This document shows positions 17,031-24,116 of a stretch of DNA of 64,000 nt, one piece after another. A program made the position numbers and the translations under genes. Every line of letters starts with the position of its first letter. Position 1 is the stretch's first letter. This stretch comes from Paractinoplanes rishiriensis (GTDB lineage: Bacteria; Actinomycetota; Actinomycetes; Mycobacteriales; Micromonosporaceae), in NCBI RefSeq assembly GCF_016862375.1, contig NZ_BOMV01000060.1, positions 62,001 through 126,000 on the forward strand. Reading direction: 5' to 3'. The notes beneath the pieces are model-generated. The model was not told where the DNA came from. It saw only the letters and a list, made by a program, of their open reading frames with translations, and did no database searches.

Positions 17031-17561
17031 GTGAGCGATAACGAGGCCGAGTTCCGGGAGTTCGTCGCGGCGCGGATGGATGCGCTGCGCGGGCTCGCCT
17101 ACCTCACGTGCGGCGACTGGCAGGTGGCCGAGGACGCTGTTCTCGGCGCGCTGGCCAAGCTGTACGTGAAGTGGCGCCGGGTCGACAATCCGGACGCGTA
17201 CGCCCGGACCGCCGTGGTGCGTGCCGCCATCGACGAGACGCGCCGGCCGTGGTGGCGGCGCGAGCACGCGCACAGCCACGCGGCGCTGCCCGACCGTGCG
17301 GTGCCGGACGGCACCACCGGCGTCGACGACCGGCTGCATCTGCGGTCCGCGCTCGGCCGGCTGCCGGTCAAGCAGCGGGCCGTGCTGGTGCTGCGGTTTC
17401 TCGACGGCCTGAGCGTGCAGCAGACGGCGGCCGCCCTGCGGCTGCCCGAGGGCACGGTCAAGGCGTACACGGCACGCGGCCTCGACGCGCTCCGCCAGAT
17501 CCTGGGTGTCGACCCGGGCGTCGACGAGCGTCTGGAGGGACGCCATGAAGCAGCTATCTGA
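17031..17561 (+). CDS. SigE-family ECF RNA polymerase sigma factor
   Basis: 176-residue two-domain ECF sigma factor. Sigma2 (FVAARMDALRGLAYLTCGDWQVAEDAVLGALAKLYVKW) and sigma4 (ALGRLPVKQRAVLVLRFLDGLSVQQTAAAL then LPEGTVKAYTARGLDALRQIL). GTG 17031 has no visible ribosome site and lies 31 bp after mqnP, so a leaderless transcript or a coupled read-through is possible. It overlaps the next gene by 17 bp; that membrane protein is the likely anti-sigma or cognate output. Confidence 0.93.
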   Translation: MSDNEAEFREFVAARMDALRGLAYLTCGDWQVAEDAVLGALAKLYVKWRRVDNPDAYARTAVVRAAIDETRRPWWRREHAHSHAALPDRAVPDGTTGVDDRLHLRSALGRLPVKQRAVLVLRFLDGLSVQQTAAALRLPEGTVKAYTARGLDALRQILGVDPGVDERLEGRHEAAI

Positions 17562-18585
17562 CCTGCTCAACGAGGCCAAGGCCGAGATGCCGCCGGCCCG
17601 CTACGACATTGACGACGTGGTCGCGGCCGGCCGTCGCCGGCGCCGCCGCCGGCAGTCCGGATGGGCCGCTGCCGCCGCCGTGGTCGCGGCGATCGGGATC
17701 GGGGTGCCGCTGGCCGCCACCCCGTCGTCCGCCCCGCAGCCTGCCGCGACAAATGGGGCGAAAGCTCCGGAAAAGCTGCGGGAACCGCACTTCACCTTCG
17801 CGGCCTACTCTGCCGTCGGGTTCCGCGTCCTCAACCCGACCACCTGGACCCTCGCGGGGGAGACCGCCGAGATCCGTAAAACCGGCCGGGACGGCACCAC
17901 CGGAGCATTGACCGTCTACCGCCGCGGCGTAGACCCGCTGGCCGGCTACAAGCGCCGCCCCACGGTCACCGGCACCGACCCGATCAAGGGCCGCCCCGCC
18001 TCCCTGGTCGACTACGGCGCCGACGACCGCGACCTGCTCTGGGAGTACGCCGACGGCGCGTCCGCGGTGGTGAGGAGCCAGGACGGCGCCATGACCCCGG
18101 ACGACCTGCGCCGGGTGGCCGAGGCCTTCACCACCGGCACGCCCCGGGAGATCAGGATCGCGTTCCGGCTGGCGAGCATCGACGCCGACTACCGGCTCGT
18201 CTCGATCTTCACCGACCCGGGTTCCGGCCTGCGGTCCCAGCTCACCCTGGTGCCGTCGGACGTGGCCGAGGCCCGCCTGGCCGAACCGGGCCGCGGCCGC
18301 GCCCCCGGCGAGACCGCCGACAAGACCACGACGGTCGACATCCGGCTCTCCACCGGCGGCCCCGACCTGCTCACCGTGCCCAAGTCGACCGAGTGCGAGG
18401 GCCCGGTCTGTTCGGCCCCGGCCAACGGCGGCGACTCGGAACTGGTGGTCATGGGCCGCAAGGTCGATCAGGGCGAGATGCGCAAGGTGCTGTCGGTGGT
18501 CGACGTCGCCGACCCCGCCAAGCCGGACACCTGGTGGCCGATCGACACGGCGGTGCCGGCATCCGTGCTGCTCGACGTCGGCTAA
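17545..18585 (+). CDS. membrane-anchored protein cotranscribed with SigE-family sigma factor (putative anti-sigma partner)
   Basis: 346 residues. The N-terminal 40 residues are cytoplasmic with an Arg run (AAGRRRRRRRQ), followed by one membrane helix (WAAAAAVVAAIGIGVPLAA) and a roughly 270-residue extracytoplasmic domain without a family I recognise. This topology (short cytoplasmic head, one helix, outer sensor) matches proteins paired with SigE-type sigma factors in actinobacteria. ATG 17545 has an excellent GGAGG. No zinc-binding anti-sigma HxxxCxxC motif is present. Confidence 0.8.
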   Translation: MKQLSDLLNEAKAEMPPARYDIDDVVAAGRRRRRRRQSGWAAAAAVVAAIGIGVPLAATPSSAPQPAATNGAKAPEKLREPHFTFAAYSAVGFRVLNPTTWTLAGETAEIRKTGRDGTTGALTVYRRGVDPLAGYKRRPTVTGTDPIKGRPASLVDYGADDRDLLWEYADGASAVVRSQDGAMTPDDLRRVAEAFTTGTPREIRIAFRLASIDADYRLVSIFTDPGSGLRSQLTLVPSDVAEARLAEPGRGRAPGETADKTTTVDIRLSTGGPDLLTVPKSTECEGPVCSAPANGGDSELVVMGRKVDQGEMRKVLSVVDVADPAKPDTWWPIDTAVPASVLLDVG

Positions 18586-18601
18586 CGGGCACACTTGAGA
18601 C

Positions 18602-19240
18602 ATGCGTGAACCATGGGTCGTCGGTGTCTCGGGTGCCTCGGGCACGCCCTACGCGAGGGCCGTGCTCACCGCGCTCCTGGACGCCGGCGAGCCGGTGGAT
18701 CTGGTCGTCTCCCGGGCCGCCCGGCTCACCCTGCTCGACGAGACCGGCGGTACGGTCCGGGACGCGCACTGGAAGGACGACGTAACCGGCTGGCTGGCCC
18801 ACGACCTGGGTGACCTGGTCTATTGGCCGGCGGGTGACCTGGCCGCCGGGCCGAGCAGCGGCTCCTACCCGGCGAAGGGGATGGTGGTGGTCCCGGCCAG
18901 CACGGCGGCGTGCGCCGGGATCGCCATCGGACTCTCCAAGGACCTGCTGCAGCGGGCCGCCGAGGTCAACCTCAAGGAGCGGCGACGCACCGTGGTGGTA
19001 CCGCGGGAGACTCCGGTTACCCGCAGTCACCTCGAGCACCTGATCGCCCTGCATGATGCCGGGGCGGTGGTGCTGCCGGCGAGCCCAGGGTTCTATGGCT
19101 CAGGGGCGCAGGCGACCGCACAACAACTCGTCGACTTCGTGGCGGGCAAGGTGCTTGACGCGCTCGGCGTACCGCACAATCTTTTTGCCCGGTGGAAGGG
19201 TGAGTTGCAGGCTCAGCGCAACCCGTTGGGCGGGCCGTAA
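18602..19240 (+). CDS. mqnM: UbiX-like flavin prenyltransferase
   Basis: Makes prenylated FMN for the UbiD-type decarboxylase. 212 residues with the flavodoxin-like N-terminus VVGVSGASGTPYARAVL, VVVPASTAACAGIAIGLSKDLLQRAAEVNLKERR, and C-terminal DALGVPHNLFARW. ATG 18602 lies 16 bp after the membrane protein stop. Its last 28 bp overlap the opposite-strand bldC-like gene. Confidence 0.93.
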   Translation: MREPWVVGVSGASGTPYARAVLTALLDAGEPVDLVVSRAARLTLLDETGGTVRDAHWKDDVTGWLAHDLGDLVYWPAGDLAAGPSSGSYPAKGMVVVPASTAACAGIAIGLSKDLLQRAAEVNLKERRRTVVVPRETPVTRSHLEHLIALHDAGAVVLPASPGFYGSGAQATAQQLVDFVAGKVLDALGVPHNLFARWKGELQAQRNPLGGP

Positions 19241-19488
19241 CCCATGCCCGGGTTGGTCGGACCCGCATTGCGGGGCCGATTAGCAGCGTCGTCCTCCCGC
19301 ATTTCCTCGACCACGCCATCGCCCTCGAGCAATGCACGGACCTCGGACTCGCGGAACCGGCGGTGGCCACCCGGAGTACGGATGCTGCCGATACGCCCGG
19401 CGGCGGCCCAGCGCGTGACCGTTTTCGGGTCGACGCGAAACAGCGCGGCCACCTCACCCGGTGTCAGCAGACGATCTCCAGTGTCCAC
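19213..19488 (-). CDS. bldC: BldC-like MerR-type DNA-binding protein
   Basis: 91-residue single winged-helix protein: LLTPGEVAALFRVDPKTVTRWAAAGRIG then RTPGGHRRFRESEVRALL, the BldC signature. In Streptomyces BldC delays entry into development. GTG 19488 follows GGAGGGGG. The C-terminal 25 residues (MGYGPPNGL) are disordered and overlap mqnM in the opposite direction. The symbol is assigned by close resemblance of the core; other excisionase-like MerR proteins are the alternative. Confidence 0.88.
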   Translation of the reverse strand: MDTGDRLLTPGEVAALFRVDPKTVTRWAAAGRIGSIRTPGGHRRFRESEVRALLEGDGVVEEMREDDAANRPRNAGPTNPGMGYGPPNGLR

Positions 19489-19517
19489 AACCCCCTCCTC
19501 GCGTGGTCTTGGAGCGG

Positions 19518-19529
19518 CCGTGATCACGG
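19518..19529. promoter_or_regulatory. 12-bp palindrome upstream of bldC
   Basis: CCGTGATCACGG is a perfect palindrome 30 bp upstream of the bldC-like GTG start in the 208-bp divergent region shared with the Lrp gene. It could be an operator for either gene. No core promoter can be placed with confidence around it. Confidence 0.4.
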
Positions 19530-19696
19530 TGAGTGTCGGCGTGCTCGATCGGGACGTAAAGCCATTAGAGCATCGCCCCGGAACCGAGTCCCTGGAATGC
19601 GGAAAAAGCCCTAATTGCGACAGTGATCGTTATCCTGCCGCCGATTCGTCGCTACCGGGCGTGAGTAGCTATCTGCCACCCGATTAGGGTCTGGCT

Positions 19697-20146
19697 ATGG
19701 ACTCCATCGACCTCCGGCTGATCGACCTGCTACGGGAGAATGCCCGTTCGTCGTATGCCGAGCTGGCCCGTAAGGTCGGCCTCTCCGCGCCCGCGGTGCA
19801 CGAGCGGGTCGGCAAGCTCGAGGCCGCCGGCACCATCCGCGGCTACCGGGCCGACGTCGACCACGACGCGCTGGGGCTCGGCGTCACCGCGCTGATCGGG
19901 ATCATCGAGGACTCCGGTGCCGACACCGACGACGTGCTGGCCGCGGTCCGGGCCATGCCCGAGGTGGAGAGCTGCTACTTCATGGCCGGCGTGGAGTCCT
20001 ACCAGCTGACCGTGCGGGTCGGCACGATCGCCGAGCTGGAGCAGCTGATCGTCCGGATCAACCGGACCCCCGGGGTGGCGTCCACCCGGACCGCCATCGC
20101 GCTGTCCACGAAATGGGAGAACCGCCCCCAGCCGGGCCTCGGGTGA
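19697..20146 (+). CDS. Lrp/AsnC family transcriptional regulator
   Basis: 149 residues: AsnC-type HTH (LIDLLRENARSSYAELARKVGLSAPAVHERVGKLEAAGTI) and a RAM/Lrp ligand-binding domain. GTGA overlap with the following cysteine-metabolism gene suggests cysteine or a related amino acid as effector (inference). Divergent from bldC. Confidence 0.93.
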   Translation: MDSIDLRLIDLLRENARSSYAELARKVGLSAPAVHERVGKLEAAGTIRGYRADVDHDALGLGVTALIGIIEDSGADTDDVLAAVRAMPEVESCYFMAGVESYQLTVRVGTIAELEQLIVRINRTPGVASTRTAIALSTKWENRPQPGLG

Positions 20147-21246
20147 CGAGGGTGGAGCCCCGGGACTGGATCAGCACCGCGATCGCTCTGGTCGAGGCCG
20201 ACGCCAACCGGTCCGCCGACACCCATCTGCTGCCGTTCCCGCTGCCGGCGAGCTGGGGCATCGACCTCTACCTCAAGGACGAGTCGTCGCACCCCACCGG
20301 CTCGCTCAAGCACCGCCTGGCCCGCTCGCTGTTCCTGTACGCGCTGTGCAACGGCTGGATCGGCCCGCACACCGCGATCGTCGAGGCGTCCAGCGGATCG
20401 ACCGCGGTCAGCGAGGCGTACTTTGCGCGCATGCTGGGCCTGCCGTTCATCGCCGTGATGCCGGCCGCCACCTCGCCCGAGAAGATCTCGCTGATCGAGT
20501 TCCAGGGCGGCAAGTGTCACCTGGTCGACGACCCCACCGAGGTGGTGCCGACCGCCCGGCGGCTGGCGGAGGGCCTGGACGGCCACTTCATGGACCAGTT
20601 CACATACGCCGAGCGGGCCACCGACTGGCGCGGCAACAACAACATCGCCGAGTCGATCTATCACCAGCTGGCGCTCGAGCCGCACCCCGTACCCGCCTGG
20701 ATCGTGGTCGGTGCCGGCACCGGCGGCACCAGCGCGACCATCGGCCGGTATGCCCGCTATCGCCGGCTGCACACCAAGCTCTGCGTTGTCGACCCGGAGG
20801 GCTCCGCGTTCTGGCAGGCTTACCTTGCCGGCGACTGGAGCGTCGTGACCGGCAAGGGTTCCCGCATCGAGGGCATCGGCCGCCCGCGCGTCGAGCCGTC
20901 GTTCCAGCCCGGCGTCGTCGACCGGATGGTGCACGTGCCCGACGCCGCGTCGCTGGCCGCGATGCGTGCCGGCTCCGAGATCCTGGGCCGCCGGGTGGGC
21001 GGCTCCACCGGCACCAACCTGTGGGGCGCGTTCGGCATCATCGCCGAGATGCTCGCCGAGGGCCGCACCGGCTCAGTGGTGACGCTGATCTGCGACGGCG
21101 GCGAGCGCTACGCCGACACCTATTACGCGGACGACTGGTTGGCCGCCCAGGGCCTGCACCTGCCCCCGTACCTGGCCTCGATCGCCGCGTTCCTGGCGTC
21201 CGGGTCACTCACCGCACCGCCCGGGCCAGCCCCGGATAGTCGGTGA
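20143..21246 (+). CDS. cds1: PLP-dependent cysteine synthase-family protein, likely L-cysteine desulfhydrase
   Basis: 367-residue fold-type II PLP enzyme. The PLP lysine is in HPTGSLKHRLARSLF, followed by EASSGSTAVSEAYFARMLG and the phosphate-binding GAGTGGTSATIGRYAR. The SLKHRLA context and the length match the mycobacterial Cds1 group, which releases H2S from cysteine, better than CysK (which has TGSxKDR). Translationally coupled to the Lrp regulator by a 4-bp overlap. The symbol is tentative. Its 3' end overlaps the opposite-strand gene by 38 bp. Confidence 0.82.
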   Translation: MTRVEPRDWISTAIALVEADANRSADTHLLPFPLPASWGIDLYLKDESSHPTGSLKHRLARSLFLYALCNGWIGPHTAIVEASSGSTAVSEAYFARMLGLPFIAVMPAATSPEKISLIEFQGGKCHLVDDPTEVVPTARRLAEGLDGHFMDQFTYAERATDWRGNNNIAESIYHQLALEPHPVPAWIVVGAGTGGTSATIGRYARYRRLHTKLCVVDPEGSAFWQAYLAGDWSVVTGKGSRIEGIGRPRVEPSFQPGVVDRMVHVPDAASLAAMRAGSEILGRRVGGSTGTNLWGAFGIIAEMLAEGRTGSVVTLICDGGERYADTYYADDWLAAQGLHLPPYLASIAAFLASGSLTAPPGPAPDSR

Positions 21247-21826
21247 CGAACCCTTCGTCATCCACCGTGAGATCAGCACTGAACGTCTCACTGGCGTAGC
21301 GCACCCGGTGGTCACCGAGCGGCGTGTAGATCTGATCCGCCTGCACCACCTCGAGGCTGGGCAGCAGCACCCAGGCCACGTTCAGCCGGTGCGAGACCCC
21401 CGCTTCCGCCTTGAGTAGTTCCAGCCGCCGGATCGGCAGCGTGTTGGTCAGCGGCGACCCACCGAGGTCCACGTCGAACGCCCCGTACAGCAGATCCGGT
21501 TCCTCGATGCCCGGCAGTCCCGCCCGCGCATGCCCCGCCGCAGCCAGCGCCGCGTCCAGATTTCCCTGCTCAGCGGTGGTGGCCCGCCATCGTCCCGCGG
21601 CCAACTCGAGCCGGATGCTGCGCCGCCACCCGGCACCTTCCGCGGTCACGTCCAGGTGCGCTGTGACCCACCCCGGATCCGTCCGAAGCTCATACCGGCA
21701 CGTATAGGCAACCGGATCCACCGCGACGGCGGTCCCCCGGGCATAGAGCCCCGCGCGCGTGTCCACCAGCGCCTGCTCGGCCCCGCTTACGTCGACGCGT
21801 TCCCAAAACAGCGAATCAGGCAGCAT
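21209..21826 (-). CDS. putative glycolipid-binding family protein
   Basis: 205 residues, no signal peptide. It resembles the putative glycolipid-binding family: an N-terminal WERVDVSGAEQALVD, CRYELRTDPGWVTAHLDVT, GCLDVDLG-like YGAFDVDLGGSPLTNTLPIRRL, and VVQADQIYTPLG. The biochemical role is unknown. ATG 21826 was chosen because the longer open frame upstream has no homology-like content. Converges on cds1 with a 38-bp overlap. Confidence 0.78.
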   Translation of the reverse strand: MLPDSLFWERVDVSGAEQALVDTRAGLYARGTAVAVDPVAYTCRYELRTDPGWVTAHLDVTAEGAGWRRSIRLELAAGRWRATTAEQGNLDAALAAAGHARAGLPGIEEPDLLYGAFDVDLGGSPLTNTLPIRRLELLKAEAGVSHRLNVAWVLLPSLEVVQADQIYTPLGDHRVRYASETFSADLTVDDEGFVTDYPGLARAVR

Positions 21827-22051
21827 TCCTCTACGTCTACCCGCCCGAAGGTCCTTTCGAAAGCCTTTGGACGTACGGGCGGCGCCGGCTCCACGGTCAA
21901 CCGCCCGGCTGGCTGCCGTCCCGGCCCCGGTGCCGCAGCTTCCGGGCTGTCCTGCAACGAAAGCCCAAACCAGTCGGGCCCGTTGCCGATGGCAGACTCG
22001 AAAGCGGTGGTCGAGCCGCCTAGACCGGCGGGGCTCCGGGGACGGAGGAGC

Positions 22052-22088
22052 CGAAAGCCCCGGCACACCAGGTGTGCCGGGGCTTTCG
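22052..22088. terminator. bidirectional rho-independent-type hairpin
   Basis: A perfect 18-bp inverted repeat (arms beginning CGAAAGCCCCGG) with a near-zero spacer, 10 bp beyond the stop of the DEAD-box gene. It can fold on either strand. Only short T tracts flank it, as usual in this GC range. Confidence 0.85.
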
Positions 22089-22098
22089 GGTAGATCTG

Positions 22099-23877
22099 TC
22101 AGTAGGTGCGGGCGGGGCGGGCGCCGAAGCGGCCCGCGGTGCCCTCGCGGCGGTCGTTGCGCTGGTTGTCGCGGCGGAAGCCGGTGGTGCGCTCGCCGTT
22201 GCGCGGGGCGCGGTCGCGATCGCCGCGCGGGCGGTCGACGGCCGGCCGGTCGCTGGTCGGGCGGTCCCCGGTCGGGCGGTCGCCGTAGGAGCGCTGCGGG
22301 CGGTCCTCGTACGTACGCTGCGGCCGGTCGTCGAACGAACGCTGCGGGCGGTCGTCGAACGAACGCTGCGGGCGGTCGTCAAACGAACGCTGCGGGCGGC
22401 CCTCGAAGGAGCGACGCTCGCCGCCGTAGCTGCGCTGCGGACGGTCACCGAAGGAGCGGTCACTACCCGTACGGTCGCCACGCGGGCGGTCACCGTACGT
22501 GCGCTGCGGCCGGTCACCGTACGAACGCTGCGGCCGGTCGCCGAAGCGACCCCGCGGGCGCTCGCGGCGCGGCTCGGGCTCCTCCACGACGGGCACGCCG
22601 CTCGGCTCACGGGCGCCGGTGACCTCGGCGAGCTTCTCGTCGCCGAGACGCACCCGGACCTCGGCCGGAGCCACGCCGGCCCGGCCCATCATCGCCTGGG
22701 TGCTGCGGCGCTGCTTGGGCAGCACCAGCGTGACCACCGCGCCCGACTCGCCGGCCCGGGCGGTGCGACCGGCCCGGTGCAGGTAGTCCTTCGGGTCCTT
22801 GGGCGGGTCCACGTGCACGACCAGCGAGATGCCGTCGACGTGGATGCCCCGGGCCGCGACGTCCGTGGCAACCAGGACGTTGGTGCGGCCCTCCTTGAAC
22901 TCGGCGAGCGTGCGGGTGCGTACCCGCTGGGTCTTGCCGCCGTGCAGCGCGCCGGCCCGGACACCCACCGCCGCAAGCTGCTCCACCAGGCGGTCGACGC
23001 CCATCTGGGTGCGGGCGAAGACGATGGTCTTGCCGGCCCGGTTGGCGATCGCCGCGGTGATCGGGAACTTCTCCTGCGGCGGGATCAGCAGCAGGTGGTG
23101 GTCCATGGTGGACACGCTCGCCTCGGCGGGCGCCGTGGAGTGCGTGACCGGGTCGTGCATGAACCGCTTGACCAGCATGTCGACGTCACCGTCGAGAGTG
23201 GCCGAAAAGAGCAGGCGCTGCGCGTTCTCGGGCGTCTTGGCCAGCAACTCGGTGACCTCGGGCAGGAAGCCCATGTCGGCCATCTGGTCGGCCTCGTCGA
23301 GCACCGTGATCTCGACGTCGTCGAGCTTGCACGCGCCGCGCTCGATCAGGTCGGCGAGCCGGCCCGGGGTGGCGACCATGACCTCGACGCCGCGCCGCAG
23401 CGCATCCATCTGCCGGTCGTACGGCACACCGCCGACCGAGGTCTTGAGGAAGACGCCGACCGACCGGCCGAGCGGCTGGAGCGCGTCGGCCACCTGCATG
23501 GCCAGCTCGCGGGTCGGCACCAGGATCAGCGCCTTGGGGTGGTGCGGCCGGGCACGGCCACCGGCGGCGACGCGGGCGAGCAGCGGCAGGCCGAACGCCA
23601 GGGTCTTGCCGGAGCCGGTCTGGCCGCGGCCGAGCACGTCCCGGCCGGCCAGCGCATCCGGGATGGTCGCGGCCTGGATCTCGAACGGGGTGGTGAGGCC
23701 CTCGCGGGTCAGCACCCGCACGAGCTCGGCGGGCAGTCCCAGGTCGGCAAAGCTGGTCGCCGCGGCCGGCGTGGTGTCCGGGTCAGCTTCCGTGTCAGTT
23801 TCAGTGACGGGGATCTCAACGGGCGAGGGGGTTTCGAAGACGGACGGGAACGTGCTGGGATCAGCGAAAGTGGTCAA
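22099..23877 (-). CDS. DEAD-box ATP-dependent RNA helicase
   Basis: About 592 residues. All helicase motifs are visible: Q motif (TTPFEIQAATIP), GRGQTGSGKT, PTREL, DEAD in VLDEADQM, SAT, ATDVAARGIHV, and HRAGRTARAG. The C-terminal 150 residues are an Arg/Asp-rich low-complexity tail of RPQRSFDD/RPQRTYGD repeats, likely an unstructured RNA-binding tail (repeat DNA near 22270-22530). A TTG start at 23877 has GAGAGG five bases upstream; ATG 23901 in frame is the alternative. Family role: RNA remodelling, ribosome assembly or cold adaptation. The 215 bp upstream show no gene. Confidence 0.94.
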   Translation of the reverse strand: MTTFADPSTFPSVFETPSPVEIPVTETDTEADPDTTPAAATSFADLGLPAELVRVLTREGLTTPFEIQAATIPDALAGRDVLGRGQTGSGKTLAFGLPLLARVAAGGRARPHHPKALILVPTRELAMQVADALQPLGRSVGVFLKTSVGGVPYDRQMDALRRGVEVMVATPGRLADLIERGACKLDDVEITVLDEADQMADMGFLPEVTELLAKTPENAQRLLFSATLDGDVDMLVKRFMHDPVTHSTAPAEASVSTMDHHLLLIPPQEKFPITAAIANRAGKTIVFARTQMGVDRLVEQLAAVGVRAGALHGGKTQRVRTRTLAEFKEGRTNVLVATDVAARGIHVDGISLVVHVDPPKDPKDYLHRAGRTARAGESGAVVTLVLPKQRRSTQAMMGRAGVAPAEVRVRLGDEKLAEVTGAREPSGVPVVEEPEPRRERPRGRFGDRPQRSYGDRPQRTYGDRPRGDRTGSDRSFGDRPQRSYGGERRSFEGRPQRSFDDRPQRSFDDRPQRSFDDRPQRTYEDRPQRSYGDRPTGDRPTSDRPAVDRPRGDRDRAPRNGERTTGFRRDNQRNDRREGTAGRFGARPARTY

Positions 23878-24116
23878 GAGAACCTCTCTACGGGGGCGCA
23901 TGCTCGCGAATGGCCCGCCGCGGCTGCCGTGAGCCGGCCGCTGAAATGACCGCAAGAACGCCCGTGGCACGCTTCGTAAAGGCGCGCCGCTTGAACAACT
24001 GTCATAAGTGTACGGCTCAACGTTTGGTGCGCCGACCGCATTCCGCGCCGGTAGTGGGCAGGCTCACCCATCGGCGCAACCTCGCCAGGATAGGCCGTGG
24101 TGCTCTGTCCGACAAA

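Noticed and set aside
20143..21246. Cysteine synthase CysK
   Set aside because: The PLP-lysine context SLKHRLA and the coupled Lrp gene fit the desulfhydrase-like group better than CysK, though the call remains tentative.
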